The translations under genes and the position numbers were made by a program. The notes beneath the pieces are model-generated. The model did not search any database. It saw only the letters and a list, made by a program, of their open reading frames with translations, and had not been told where the DNA came from. Source: Myxococcaceae bacterium (GTDB lineage: Bacteria > Myxococcota > Myxococcia > Myxococcales > Myxococcaceae). From it: DNA of 64,000 nt. This document shows, piece after piece, positions 42,431 to 51,362 of this stretch; the stretch's first letter is position 1; each line of letters begins with the position of its first letter. The stretch covers positions 124,001 to 188,000 of the forward strand of contig JAEUJQ010000001.1 in the NCBI GenBank assembly GCA_016793095.1, read 5' to 3'.

Positions 42431-42599
42431 GCGCCGACGACGGTACCAGCGGCGATCGACCCGGCAAGAAAACCGCTACAGGCTGCGACGGGCCTGAACC
42501 CCGCAGAAGACGTGGGGAACAGCCGCGCGCCCAGACGACGACGGGGCGCCGGCCCGGCACCGGGTCTCCAACCATCGGCTCCGAGCCCCGCAGGACCGA

Positions 42600-43454
42600 C
42601 TACCCGCCGTCGCGCGTGCCGCCGTCGATCGTTCCCCCATCTTCCGGTGGGTCGGGCCAGAGCCCCCGGAAGCGGAAGGTGCCGACGGTGAAGCACTCGG
42701 TTCCGCTCGGCCGATCAGCGCCGAAGTTCCACCTGCGGAACGTGAGGTTCGTGCCCTCGCCGTTGAAGACGCCAGCGTCGGCGCGGCGCGTGCCTGCGGT
42801 GAAGTTGTAGTTGCCCGACGTCGCCAGGAACTCGCCGTCGCAGTTCTCGCCCATGTCATCGCAGCCGATGGAGGCGGTGAAGCAGGCGCTGCAGTTGGAG
42901 AAGTTCGTGTTGGTCGCGAGCGCGCCCGCGTAGGGGAAGCTCGGGGGGCCGTCGGCGGTCTCGAAGTAGAGCTCGCCCACGAAGGTGTCGGTCTTCGCCG
43001 GCGTCGCCCCCTCGAGCGGCACGTAGACGTCCCACCACTCGAAGCCCTCGAGGCCGCTGTCGGGCTCGCCGACGTTGAAGCTCGCCGAGAAGGTGTCGTT
43101 GAGGTTGATGTCCCCGTACTCCCGGCAGCCAGCGTCCATCGCGCTGCCGCCGGCTGCGCCACCCGCCGATCCGCCCCCAGCCGAGAAGCCTCCGCCGCTC
43201 CCTCCGCTGCCTCCGCCGGTCCCCATCGGACCACCGCAGATCTGCAGGGTGCAGGCCTGCCCGGGAGCACACGCTCCGCACGCCGCGCCGCCCTTGCCAC
43301 AGGCCGACGGGAGCGTGCCGGCCTGGCACTTGCCCATCGAGTCGCAGCAGCCCATGGAGCAGTTCATCGCGTTGCAGGCAGCCCCGCCGCACGACGGCGC
43401 GAACGCCACCAGCACGCCGACGACGAAGCCGACGAGCCAGGCCCGGTGCTGCAT
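42600..43454 (-). CDS. Cys-rich lipoprotein, paralogue of the next gene upstream
   Basis: 284 residues from the ATG at 43454, which shares a base with the upstream stop (TGATG). The lipobox is LVAFAPSC. A Cys-rich region (CNAMNCSMGCCDSMGKC) and a Gly-rich linker come first, then a beta-rich domain whose sequence resembles the next protein: NCSACFTASIGCDDMGENC, GEFLATSGNYNFTAGT, LTFRRWNF, ECFTVGTF. It has a C-terminal Asp/Gly-rich tail. Paralogous pair from tandem duplication. Function unknown; surface location is expected. Confidence 0.7.
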   Translation of the reverse strand: MQHRAWLVGFVVGVLVAFAPSCGGAACNAMNCSMGCCDSMGKCQAGTLPSACGKGGAACGACAPGQACTLQICGGPMGTGGGSGGSGGGFSAGGGSAGGAAGGSAMDAGCREYGDINLNDTFSASFNVGEPDSGLEGFEWWDVYVPLEGATPAKTDTFVGELYFETADGPPSFPYAGALATNTNFSNCSACFTASIGCDDMGENCDGEFLATSGNYNFTAGTRRADAGVFNGEGTNLTFRRWNFGADRPSGTECFTVGTFRFRGLWPDPPEDGGTIDGGTRDGG

Positions 43455-44161
43455 CACATCCCACCGTCGAACGGCCACACGCCCGTGAACGAGATGGACG
43501 GCACGGTGAAGCAGGTGCCGTTCGCCGCGGGCATGTCGGCCATGAAGTTCCACTGGCGGTAGGTGACGTTGGTGACGGCGCCGACGAAGCGGCCGGCGTC
43601 GGGGCTCATCGTGCCCTCGGTGAAGCTGAAGTTCCCGGACGTCGCGAGGAACTCACCCTGGCAGTTGTTCCCCATGCGGTCGCACCCGAGCGCGGCCTGC
43701 AGGCACACCTGGCAGTTCTGGTAATTCGTGTTCGCCGGCATCGCGCCCGTGAAGGGGAAGGTCACCAGCATGGGTGGCTGCTGGTACAGCTCGGAGATGA
43801 AGAAGCTGACGAGCGTGCCGGCCTGGTTCGTCGTCGCGATCTGGCTCGTCCACCACTCGAGGCCGGCGTTGTTGCCCGAGCCGATGGTGTAGCTTCCGAA
43901 CACACTCGAGGGCGGCGCGATCGCAGAGATCGCCGTACAGCCGCCATCGCTCGACGCAGCGCCCCCGGCCGAGCCACCCGCCGAACCGCCGCCGGTCGAT
44001 CCACCGCCCGTCGCTCCACCACCCGTCGCCGACAGTCCGCCGCCCGTACCCCCGGTCAGCCCGCCACCGGTTGCGCCCGCATCAAAGCGCATGGACATGC
44101 CACCACACGACGAACCAGACACCACGACGAGCAACGACACTGCGACGACGAACCGGGCCAT
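43454..44161 (-). CDS. Gly/Ser-linker lipoprotein, paralogue of the downstream gene
   Basis: 235 residues. The signal ends in VSGSSC, a lipobox-like sequence. A Gly/Ser/Thr linker (about 30-72) leads to a domain shared with the adjacent gene: NCQVCLQAALGCDRMGNNC, QGEFLATSGNFSFTEGT, VTYRQWNFMAD, CFTVPSISFTGVWP. Cys positions are conserved between the two proteins, so disulphides are likely. It lacks the extra N-terminal Cys-rich part of its paralogue. Function unknown. Confidence 0.7.
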   Translation of the reverse strand: MARFVVAVSLLVVVSGSSCGGMSMRFDAGATGGGLTGGTGGGLSATGGGATGGGSTGGGSAGGSAGGAASSDGGCTAISAIAPPSSVFGSYTIGSGNNAGLEWWTSQIATTNQAGTLVSFFISELYQQPPMLVTFPFTGAMPANTNYQNCQVCLQAALGCDRMGNNCQGEFLATSGNFSFTEGTMSPDAGRFVGAVTNVTYRQWNFMADMPAANGTCFTVPSISFTGVWPFDGGM

Positions 44162-44230
44162 GCGCGTTTCCTCTCGAATGTGACGGCGACTGCTTCCCTG
44201 CGTGAGGGACGCGCAGGTATCACGATCTCG

Positions 44231-45613
44231 TCACGCTGGGGAATGGGGGGCAACGAGCTGGTGACGCAGCAGCTTTCCGCCGGCGTTCCGCGGCAGCTCC
44301 TGCATGGCCACCAGGCGGCGAGGCACCTTGAAGCCGGCGAGCCGAGCGCGCGCGTAGGTGAGCAGCGCCTCGTCTGCGGCCGCAGCCTTCCACACGACGA
44401 AAGCCACCGGCACCTGGCCCCAGGTGGGATCCGCCATCGGCGCCACGGCGACGTCGGTCACCAGCCCGCTCGCGCTCAGCACGGCCTCGACCTCGGCCGG
44501 GTAGATGTTCTCGCCACCCGACACGATCAGATCGACGCGCCGCGCGTGCACGGTGAGCCGCCCGCGGGCGTCGAGCGAGCCGAGGTCCTTCGTTGGCAAC
44601 CACTCCCCCGCGATCGGGGTGACGGTGCCTCCGCGCACCTGCACCTCGCCCACCGTACCCGGGGCACACGACACGCCGTGCTCGTCGACGACACGCACCT
44701 CGAGCCCGGGCAATGCGTGCCCAGCGGTCGAGCCATCAGCCTCGGCGGGCCGCTCGGTCGTCACCTGCGAGCACGCCTCGGTGAGCCCGTACGTCTGCAG
44801 CACCGGCAGGCCCCGCGCGCGCGCCCTCGAGAGCAGCTCGGCGCCCATCGGCCCACCACCGACGAGGATCGCCGCGAGTGAGGACGCGAACGGTGGTCCC
44901 GGCTGATCGAGGAGCCGCGCGAGGGCCGTCGGCACCACGCTCGCGTGGGTGAGATCTCCGCGCCGGAGCAACGCCGCCGCCCGGCCCGCGTCGAACTGCC
45001 GCTCGAGCACCAGCGCCGCGCCCATCATCGCCCAGCGGAACGCCATCGCCAGGCCTCCGACGTGGAAGAGCGGCAGCGTGCCGAGCCACACCTGCGTCTC
45101 GACCGCCCCCAGATTGGCGGCGTTGGCTGCGTGGGCGGCGACGAAGTTGCCAACGGTGAGCGGGACGAGCGTGGGCGTCCCTGTCGTTCCCGAAGTGAAG
45201 AGCGCGGCGAACACCTGGCTGCCCTCGGGCTCGCCGTCAGCGACGGCCTGTGGCGCCGGCGCAGGGAACGGGCGCGCGCCGGGGAGCCGGTCGATCAGCG
45301 CCTCATCCGCCAGCACCAGCCGCACCCCGGCGCGCTCCACCAGCGGCCCCAGCTCGGCTGCCGTGAGCCTCGCGTTGAGCGGCACCAGCGCGGCGCCCAG
45401 GCGGCCGAGGGCGAACCACAGCAGCAGCAGCTCAGGCCGGCTCCACGCGAGCGTCGCGACCCGATCGGCCTGGCGGACACCGTGCGCCTCGAGCCACCGT
45501 TGCCAGCCTCCGACGGCCGCGTCGAGCTGCCCCCACGTCCACCGCGCCCCCTCGAACTCCAATGCCGGGCGATCGGGGAAGCGACGGCCCGACTCCCGCA
45601 CGGGGCACTTCAC
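44231..45613 (-). CDS. menE: o-Succinylbenzoate-CoA ligase MenE
   Basis: 460 residues from the GTG at 45613, chosen because it overlaps the menC stop by 4 bases (GTGA). Acyl-adenylate-forming enzyme with FTSGTTGTPTLVPLTVGN (P-loop-like), QTYGLTEACSQV, PTKDLGSLDARG and RVDLIVSGGENIYPAEVE. The C-terminal lid includes the Lys in RNAGGKLLRH. Placement at the end of the men cluster supports MenE, which makes o-succinylbenzoyl-CoA, the substrate of MenB. menB itself is not in the window. Confidence 0.9.
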   Translation of the reverse strand: MKCPVRESGRRFPDRPALEFEGARWTWGQLDAAVGGWQRWLEAHGVRQADRVATLAWSRPELLLLWFALGRLGAALVPLNARLTAAELGPLVERAGVRLVLADEALIDRLPGARPFPAPAPQAVADGEPEGSQVFAALFTSGTTGTPTLVPLTVGNFVAAHAANAANLGAVETQVWLGTLPLFHVGGLAMAFRWAMMGAALVLERQFDAGRAAALLRRGDLTHASVVPTALARLLDQPGPPFASSLAAILVGGGPMGAELLSRARARGLPVLQTYGLTEACSQVTTERPAEADGSTAGHALPGLEVRVVDEHGVSCAPGTVGEVQVRGGTVTPIAGEWLPTKDLGSLDARGRLTVHARRVDLIVSGGENIYPAEVEAVLSASGLVTDVAVAPMADPTWGQVPVAFVVWKAAAADEALLTYARARLAGFKVPRRLVAMQELPRNAGGKLLRHQLVAPHSPA

Positions 45614-46647
45614 ACGCCCCACCCCGGGACGGACGGGACGGTGACGGCGCCGTGCACGGCCGTGAACGCGTCGGGCGCGAGCCCTTCGAAGAGCTCGGGC
45701 GTCGAGAGCCCGTGCGCGAAGGACGAGGGCGGCAGGACGGCGGCGAGGTGGGCGGCGGCCGCGCGCGCGATGGGGCCGTCCATGGTGGTGGTGACGTAGC
45801 AGCCGAGGCCGAGGCTGCTCGCCTTGCGGGCCAGCTCGAGCGAGGGCATCAGTCCGCCCAGCACCGCCGGCTTGAGCACCAGCACCTTCGCCGCAGGCCG
45901 AGGATCGACCGTGAGCACCCGCGCGCGATGGAGCGGGTCGCCCAGCGCCTCGTCGGCCGCCACCGGCACGGGCACGAGCTCCGTCACCCGCCGCAGCCCT
46001 TCGACGTCGTGGGGCGCGACGGGCTGCTCACACACCTCGATGCCCAGGGACTCGAGGCCGCGAAGCGCCGACCGCGCCACGCCCTCCGTCCAGCCACCAT
46101 TCGCGTCGATGCGCAGGGCCACGCGCGGCCCGACGGCCACCCGGACCGAGTGCAGCCGCTGGGCGTCGAGCGACACGCTGCGGGCGGCCACCTTGAGCTT
46201 GAGCGTCGCGAAGCCCGCGTCCACCGCCTTCCTGGCGTTCTCCACCAGCGCCTCCGCGTCGGCCCCGTCGATCAGCGCGTTCACCGGCACCCGCGCGCGG
46301 GCCTCTCCGAGTAGCACCGCGACGGGCACACCCCGCCGCCTCGCCAGCCACTCGAAGAGCGCCGACTCCACCGCGAAGCGCGCAGCCGGGGTCGCCGTGA
46401 GTGACGAGAGCTGGCCTGCCACCTCGTCCACCGAGGCCACCGGCGTCACCTCGACGGTGCGCAGCACGGACTCGGCGTCGGCGAGCGACTCGGTGCCGAA
46501 CGCCTGGAGGGGATACGCCTCGCCACGCCCTTCGACGCCCTCGTGAGCCAGGTGCACCTCGAAGCCCGCGCGCTCGGCCAGCGGTCCCCGCGACGTGGAC
46601 AGCGGCCGCTTCAGCTTGATCGACACAGGTCGGAACTGGAGCTTCAC
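45610..46647 (-). CDS. menC: o-Succinylbenzoate synthase MenC
   Basis: 345 residues from the GTG at 46647, which overlaps the menA stop by 4 bases. It belongs to the enolase superfamily (MLE subgroup). The catalytic Lys pair is in FATLKLKVAA, metal ligands are in LRIDANGGW (Asp), EVCEQPV (Glu) and VAADEAL (Asp), and the second Lys is in KVLVLKPAVLGG. MenC dehydrates SHCHC to o-succinylbenzoate. A longer open frame upstream lies within menA and is not used. Confidence 0.92.
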   Translation of the reverse strand: MKLQFRPVSIKLKRPLSTSRGPLAERAGFEVHLAHEGVEGRGEAYPLQAFGTESLADAESVLRTVEVTPVASVDEVAGQLSSLTATPAARFAVESALFEWLARRRGVPVAVLLGEARARVPVNALIDGADAEALVENARKAVDAGFATLKLKVAARSVSLDAQRLHSVRVAVGPRVALRIDANGGWTEGVARSALRGLESLGIEVCEQPVAPHDVEGLRRVTELVPVPVAADEALGDPLHRARVLTVDPRPAAKVLVLKPAVLGGLMPSLELARKASSLGLGCYVTTTMDGPIARAAAAHLAAVLPPSSFAHGLSTPELFEGLAPDAFTAVHGAVTVPSVPGWGV

Positions 46648-47540
46648 AGCGCAACCCCCACGGAGAAGAGGAGCCCGTAGATCAGCATCAGCCGCGCCGT
46701 CCCGGCGAGCGCCTGGTTCAGGGCTGGACCAGACTCCTTCATGAGGATGCGCATGGGCGCGATCGCGAACAGCAGCGCCGGCACCGCGGCCAGCACCCAT
46801 GGAGAGGCGAGCCCGGTCGCGGCGAGGCCGATGGGCATGGCGGCGGCGATGAGCAGCATCGCGACATACTCCGCCCGGCCGAAGCCGACGCCCAGCCGCA
46901 CCACGAGCGTGCGCTTGTTCGCAGCGGCGTCGGTCCGGGCGTCACGCACGTTGTTCACCGCGAGCAGGGCCACGCCGAGGGCGCCGACCGGCACGCCCGA
47001 CAGCAGCGCGAGCGGTGGCACGGTCTGGGTGAGGACGTAGGTCGTCCCGCTCACGGCGACGAGCCCGAAGAAGACGAGCACGAAGACGTCTCCCAGCCCG
47101 TGGTAGGCGAGAGGGAACGGGCCGCCGGTGTAGGCGTAGCCGGCGATCAGCGAGACGACTCCGACGACGAGCAGCGGCCAGCCCGCGACGGCGACCAGAG
47201 AGAGCCCGACCAGGAACGCGAGCGCGAAACAGGCGATCGCTCCGCGCATCACGGCCGCCGGTGACAGCCAGCCCTGCTGCGTCGCGCGCGGTGGCCCGAG
47301 CCGTTCTCCCGTGTCGGCGCCGCGCTTGAAGTCGTACGCGTCGTTGAAGAGGTTGGTGCCGATCTGAATCAACAGCGCCCCGGCGAGCGCACCGAGGGCA
47401 GGCAGGAGCGTGAAGCGACCCTGCTGCATCGCGACGGCGCTGCCCACGGTCACGGGGATGAAGCCAGCCACGAGCGTTCTGGGGCGGGTGGCGAGCGCCC
47501 ACGCGGCGAGCGGCGACGGAGGCGTCACGAGCGGGGTCAT
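46644..47540 (-). CDS. menA: 1,4-Dihydroxy-2-naphthoate polyprenyltransferase MenA
   Basis: 298 residues from the ATG at 47540 (ATGA overlap with menH). It is an integral membrane UbiA-family prenyltransferase with about eight to nine helices. The Asp-rich motifs are TNLFNDAYDFKRGAD (NDxxD) and NNVRDARTDAAANKRTL. It attaches the isoprenoid tail to DHNA with loss of CO2, giving demethylmenaquinone. MenG (52262-52951) would perform the last step. Confidence 0.94.
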   Translation of the reverse strand: MTPLVTPPSPLAAWALATRPRTLVAGFIPVTVGSAVAMQQGRFTLLPALGALAGALLIQIGTNLFNDAYDFKRGADTGERLGPPRATQQGWLSPAAVMRGAIACFALAFLVGLSLVAVAGWPLLVVGVVSLIAGYAYTGGPFPLAYHGLGDVFVLVFFGLVAVSGTTYVLTQTVPPLALLSGVPVGALGVALLAVNNVRDARTDAAANKRTLVVRLGVGFGRAEYVAMLLIAAAMPIGLAATGLASPWVLAAVPALLFAIAPMRILMKESGPALNQALAGTARLMLIYGLLFSVGVAL

Positions 47541-48340
47541 CGCGCCTCCTCGGCTGCGGGCTCGTGGGTCCACGGCGCGGTCAAGAACGAGCGGACCTCC
47601 GAGGCCCAGTCCTGCGGCGCCTCGAGGTGTGGCGCGTGACCGACGCCCCGGAACGAGACCCGCCAGGCCAGCGGCAGCTCGGCGGCCATTCGACGCGCGA
47701 GGCGGGTGTACTTCGCGTCGGCGGCGCCGCTCAGCAGCAGGGTGGGCACCCGCAGCGTCGGCAGCGAAGGCCACAGATCGGGCTGCGCGCCCTGCCCCAT
47801 CACGCGCAGCGCCGCGGCGAGCCCTGCCGGCCGGTGCGAGACGCGCCGCGCCCTGAGCTGCGCCTGCACTCCCGCGGGCAGCGAGCGGATGCCTGAGAAG
47901 AGCGGCAGCTGCTCCCAGCGCGCGATGAACGACTCGACTCCCTCGCTCTCGATCAACCCGGCCAGGGCCGCGTCTGCCCGCCTCCGCATCGCGCGATCGT
48001 GCCGGCGGTGGAGCCCGGGCGAGCCGCTCTCGAGCACCAGCCGCCCGACGAGCTCAGGGCGGGCCACTGCGAGGGCCAGGGCGAGCCGCGCGCCCTGCGA
48101 GTACCCGATGACGCACGTGGGCGCGCTGAGCTGCGACGCGAGCTGCTCGACGACGCCGTCGAAGTCCGCAGGCACCGTGAGCGCTTCGTGGTGACCGGGG
48201 AGATCGACGCAGTCAGCGGCGATCACGTCTCCGAGCAGCGGTTCGAGGTGATCGAACGAGAACCGGCTGCCGGTGAAGCCGTGCAGGAGCAGCGCGCGCC
48301 GCTCACCTCGACCCCACCGCCTCGAAGGCAGCGCGCTCAT
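47537..48340 (-). CDS. menH: SHCHC synthase MenH (alpha/beta hydrolase)
   Basis: 267 residues from the ATG at 48340. Signature elements of MenH: oxyanion region LLHGFTGSRFSFD, LPGHHEAL, nucleophile Ser in IGYSQGARLAL, acid Asp in GAADAKYTRL and His in GVGHAPHLEAP. MenH eliminates pyruvate from SEPHCHC to SHCHC. Its start overlaps the stop of a 34-codon mini-ORF by ATGA, and the mini-ORF in turn overlaps the menD stop; the leader of menH was therefore changed by the 101-bp duplication. Confidence 0.9.
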   Translation of the reverse strand: MSALPSRRWGRGERRALLLHGFTGSRFSFDHLEPLLGDVIAADCVDLPGHHEALTVPADFDGVVEQLASQLSAPTCVIGYSQGARLALALAVARPELVGRLVLESGSPGLHRRHDRAMRRRADAALAGLIESEGVESFIARWEQLPLFSGIRSLPAGVQAQLRARRVSHRPAGLAAALRVMGQGAQPDLWPSLPTLRVPTLLLSGAADAKYTRLARRMAAELPLAWRVSFRGVGHAPHLEAPQDWASEVRSFLTAPWTHEPAAEEAR

Positions 48341-48527
48341 GACGACGCCTCCACCGCGGCCACCAGCGCAGCGTTCAGCGCCCGGTGCGCGACGACCTTC
48401 GCCTTCCGGTCGCGGCGGACCTCGACAGGCAGCGCCCTCATGACGACGCCTCCACCGCGGCGACCAGCGCAGCGTTCAGCTCCCGGTGCGCGACGACGTT
48501 CGCCTTCCGGTCGCTGCGGACCTCGAC
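48326..48527. repeat. 101-bp tandem duplication at the menD/menH junction
   Basis: Bases 48326-48426 and 48427-48527 are adjacent copies, 96 of 101 positions identical. Outside these limits the identity stops abruptly. Copy 2 holds the true end of menD and its ATGA. Copy 1 repeats that menD tail, the stop and the first codons of menH. The unit joins the last about 29 menD codons to the first five menH codons. Confidence 0.95.
48337..48441 (-). CDS. 34-codon chimeric mini-ORF between menD and menH
   Basis: It begins at ATG 48441, which overlaps the menD stop (ATGA), and ends at 48337, where its stop overlaps the menH start (ATGA). The first five codons (MRALP) resemble the MenH start (MSALP); the other 29 codons copy the MenD C-terminus with three replacements (for example VEVRRDRKAKVVAHRAL versus VEVRSDRKANVVAHREL). 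It arose by the 101-bp tandem duplication. It may pass ribosomes from menD to menH and need not have a product function. A stable peptide is not demonstrated. Confidence 0.7.
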   Translation of the reverse strand: MRALPVEVRRDRKAKVVAHRALNAALVAAVEASS

Positions 48528-50126
48528 GAGGTGCAGTCCGCCCCGCTCGATCCCCTCCGTCACGGCGACCTCGAGGGCCTCGAGCGACGTGGGCCGACTG
48601 AGCGTGGCCCCGGAGAGCGCTGCGACGTGGGCGAAGTCGAGGCCGTGCGGCGTGCCGAAGAGGGCCTCGAAGTGCCGCGTGCGCTCGGCGACCGGGAGGA
48701 AGCTGAAGATCCCGCCTCCGTCGTTGTTCACCACCACCACCACCAGCGGCACCCTGGCGGCGCGGGCGACGAGCCACCCCGAGAGATCATGGAGGGCCGC
48801 GACGTCGCCGATCAGCAACACGCTGGGTCGTCCCGTCGCCGCCGCCACCCCCGCCGCCGTGGAGACGACGCCGTCGATGCCGTTCACGCCCCGGTTCGAG
48901 AACACCCTGAGGCGCGAGGGGCCGGGCACCGCGAACGCGTCGACGTCGCGGATCGGCATCGAGCTCGACAGGATCAGGTTCGAGCCGGACGGCAGCGAGG
49001 CCGTCACTGCCGCGGCCACCGTGGCCTCCTCGAGCTGGCGGCGTCGCGTCAGCACCGCTTGCGCCCGTGCCTGCGCCGCCAGCACCATCGCGCCCAGCGC
49101 ACTGTCGCGCGACGAGGCCGGCGTCAGCGCCTTCACCATCGCGACCACGTCTCCTTCGAAGAACGCCTCGACCCGATGGAGCGGATCGAACGGCTGCGCC
49201 TCGTCGAGGAACGCGAACACCCTCGCGCCACACCCGTCGAGCCACTGCTGGGGCGCCTTGAGCGTGAGCCCTCCGCCGAAGCGGAGCACCACCTCGGGCG
49301 CGAGCCGCCGCGAGAAGGCTGCGCTCCGGGCGAGCACGTCCATCGACCAGACCGCGCCCTCGAAGCCGAAGCGCGCGTTCGAGGCCGCCTCGGCGAAGAC
49401 GGGAAAGCCGAGCGCGCGTCCGAGCGCGTGGAGCGCCTCGGGCAAACCGTCGTCTCGCTCCCGGGGCCCGATGAGGATGATGCCTCTGCGCGCCTGCGCG
49501 ATGGCGCTCCGCACGACGCTCAGCTCCGCCAGGCCCGACGGTCGCTCGAAGCGGGGCACGCGCGGATCCACCAGCGGTCCCGCTTCGCCGTCCGGGTGCA
49601 CGAGCGGCTCCCGGAAGGGCGCGTTGAGGTGCACCCCTCCGCGGGGCGTGGCGGTGGACACGGAGATCGTCTTCGCGAGCGAGGCCACCAGGTGCTCGAG
49701 CCCGGCCTCGAAGGGCTCGGGAAGCCGCAGCGAGGCGCGCACGGCCCCGCCGAACAGCGTCGTCTGATCGATCGTCTGCGGCGCCCCGAAGCCGTGCAGC
49801 TCCCAGGGACGATCCGCGGTGATCGCGATCAGCGGCGTGCCACCCTCGCGCGCCTCGAGCAGGGCCGGGAGGAAGTGGGCGCCCGCCGTGCCGGACGTGC
49901 AGAGCACCGCGGCCGGCGCCCCACCCGCCTTCGAGAGACCGAGGGCGAAGAACGCGGCGCTGCGCTCGTCGAGCACCGGCCAGCAGCGCAGGTCGGGCCG
50001 ATCAGCGAAGGCCAGCGCGAGCGGCGTCGAGCGGGAGCCGGGGGCGAGCACGACGTGACGCACGCCGCACGCGACGAGGGTGCCCGCGATGGTGGCCGCC
50101 CAGCGCTGGTTGAGGGTCTCAGACAT
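48438..50126 (-). CDS. menD: SEPHCHC synthase MenD (ThDP-dependent)
   Basis: 562 residues. It joins 2-oxoglutarate, isochorismate and thiamine diphosphate chemistry to make SEPHCHC. Visible: VVLAPGSRSTPLALAF (isochorismate-binding PGSRS), VLDERSAAFFALGLSKA (catalytic Glu region), GDVAALHDLSGWL and NNDGGGIFSFLP (ThDP/Mg motif, GDxxx-NN). Length is normal. The ATG at 50126 overlaps the menF end by 8 bases. The C-terminal 29 codons are duplicated just downstream. Confidence 0.95.
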   Translation of the reverse strand: MSETLNQRWAATIAGTLVACGVRHVVLAPGSRSTPLALAFADRPDLRCWPVLDERSAAFFALGLSKAGGAPAAVLCTSGTAGAHFLPALLEAREGGTPLIAITADRPWELHGFGAPQTIDQTTLFGGAVRASLRLPEPFEAGLEHLVASLAKTISVSTATPRGGVHLNAPFREPLVHPDGEAGPLVDPRVPRFERPSGLAELSVVRSAIAQARRGIILIGPRERDDGLPEALHALGRALGFPVFAEAASNARFGFEGAVWSMDVLARSAAFSRRLAPEVVLRFGGGLTLKAPQQWLDGCGARVFAFLDEAQPFDPLHRVEAFFEGDVVAMVKALTPASSRDSALGAMVLAAQARAQAVLTRRRQLEEATVAAAVTASLPSGSNLILSSSMPIRDVDAFAVPGPSRLRVFSNRGVNGIDGVVSTAAGVAAATGRPSVLLIGDVAALHDLSGWLVARAARVPLVVVVVNNDGGGIFSFLPVAERTRHFEALFGTPHGLDFAHVAALSGATLSRPTSLEALEVAVTEGIERGGLHLVEVRSDRKANVVAHRELNAALVAAVEASS

Positions 50127-51318
50127 CCTCCACCCCCAACGCGCCGAGCATGGTCCTCGCCTTGCGCTCGGTCTCGAGCCACTCCGACTCGGGCGTCGAG
50201 CCGCGCACCACGCCGGCGCCGACGAACGCCGTCGCCCGTGCGCCCCGAAGCACCGCCGAGCGCAGCGCGACCGCCAGCGTCACCGAGTCGGGCCCCACCG
50301 CGCCGACCGCGCCCGTGTACCACCCGCGCACGAAGTCCTCGTGCGAACCGAGCCACTCCTGCGCTCTCGCCGGTGGGGAGCCCGCCACCGCCGGCGTGGG
50401 GTGCAGCGCGCGCGCGACCTCGAGCGCGGTCACGCCCTCTCTGAGCTGCGCGGTGATCGGCGTGTGCAGGTGCGCCACCTGCGAGAGCCGCTTGAGCGCC
50501 GGCGCCGGCGGCACCTCAAGCCTCGTGACGAAGCCGTCGAGCCGCGCGCGCAGCTCGTCGACGACGGCCTGGTGCTCACGCTGATCCTTCTCCGACGCCA
50601 GCAGGCGCTCCCCCTCGTCGGCCGGCGCGGTGCCAGCCAGCGCGTCGGTGCAATACCGGCGACCGCGCGCCTCGCAGAGCAGCTCGGGCGACGAGCCGAC
50701 GAAGGCCGCGCCGTCGCGCCCGCGAACGAGGAACGTCCAGCAGCTGGGGTTGCGGGCCTCCAGCGCCTTCAGCACCGCCCGCTCCGGGAACGGCGCGTCG
50801 CTCTCCAGCTCGATCGCGCGCGCGACCACCAGCTTCGAGACCTCGGGCCCCAGCCGCGCGAGGGCCTGGCCAACGAGGCGCTCGTAGGCCGCCCGCCCGT
50901 CGCCCAGCCGCCGCACTGGAGCCCGCGTGACGATCGGCTCCACCTCTTCGACCGCGTCGAGCCGGCGCTCGAGCTCCACCGTCGAGGCGCCCTCGGCCCC
51001 GAACGCGAGGAGCACCGTCTGCCGCCCGTTCCACCACGCCAGCACCTCGGGCAGCACCCACCGCTCGTGATCGAAGTCAGGCCAGGGCCGGCGGGCGTCG
51101 AAGCCCCACCCTCCGAACCACGGGCCGGCCGGCAGCTCGACGGGCAGCGAGACCTCTCCACCACCCTCCGCGCACACGCCCAGCCCCACCATCGAGATCC
51201 CACGTGAGGGATTCACCCACACCACCGAGAGCGGCGCCCCGCTCAGCCGCAGCAACGCGCCCTCGTCGGAAACCCGCGAGACTGCAACGAATCGCTGGCG
51301 CTGGAGGGCCTGGAGCAC
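50119..51318 (-). CDS. menF: Isochorismate synthase MenF
   Basis: 399 residues from a GTG start. The chorismate-utilising domain has KLVVARAIELES, FVGSSPELLCEARG, AGTAPADEGE, a SEKDQREHQAVVDEL metal-binding segment, HTPITAQL, HPTPAVAGSPP and GAGVVRGSTPESEWLETERKA. It converts chorismate to isochorismate, the first committed step to menaquinone. It is the first gene of the minus-strand men operon (menF-menD-mini-menH-menA-menC-menE). The divergent DAHP synthase promoter lies 8 bases upstream, so regulation may be shared. No good ribosome-binding site is visible at this GTG. Confidence 0.92.
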   Translation of the reverse strand: MLQALQRQRFVAVSRVSDEGALLRLSGAPLSVVWVNPSRGISMVGLGVCAEGGGEVSLPVELPAGPWFGGWGFDARRPWPDFDHERWVLPEVLAWWNGRQTVLLAFGAEGASTVELERRLDAVEEVEPIVTRAPVRRLGDGRAAYERLVGQALARLGPEVSKLVVARAIELESDAPFPERAVLKALEARNPSCWTFLVRGRDGAAFVGSSPELLCEARGRRYCTDALAGTAPADEGERLLASEKDQREHQAVVDELRARLDGFVTRLEVPPAPALKRLSQVAHLHTPITAQLREGVTALEVARALHPTPAVAGSPPARAQEWLGSHEDFVRGWYTGAVGAVGPDSVTLAVALRSAVLRGARATAFVGAGVVRGSTPESEWLETERKARTMLGALGVEDV

Positions 51319-51325
51319 GGTCGTG

Positions 51326-51353
51326 TTGTCTTCTAAGCGATTCCCGCTATAGA
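51326..51353 (+). promoter_or_regulatory. Candidate sigma-70-type promoter for DAHP synthase
   Basis: TTGTCT (51326-51331), a 16-base spacer and TATAGA (51348-51353) are a good -35/-10 match in the 86-base gap between menF and the DAHP synthase gene. The transcript would start near 51360, placing the overlapping inverted repeats at its very 5' end. Confidence 0.5.
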
Positions 51354-51362
51354 TGCACCACA

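Noticed and set aside
39339-42497. Very long open frame (about 1050 codons) antisense to the GAF-GGDEF and GGDEF genes.
   Set aside because: It is opposite two clear genes with recognisable domains; its Arg/His/Ala-rich product has no domain. Such frames are common in high-GC DNA.
46648-46800. Longer MenC start upstream of 46647.
   Set aside because: The region encodes MenA in another frame; GTG at 46647 overlaps the menA stop as in the other men junctions.
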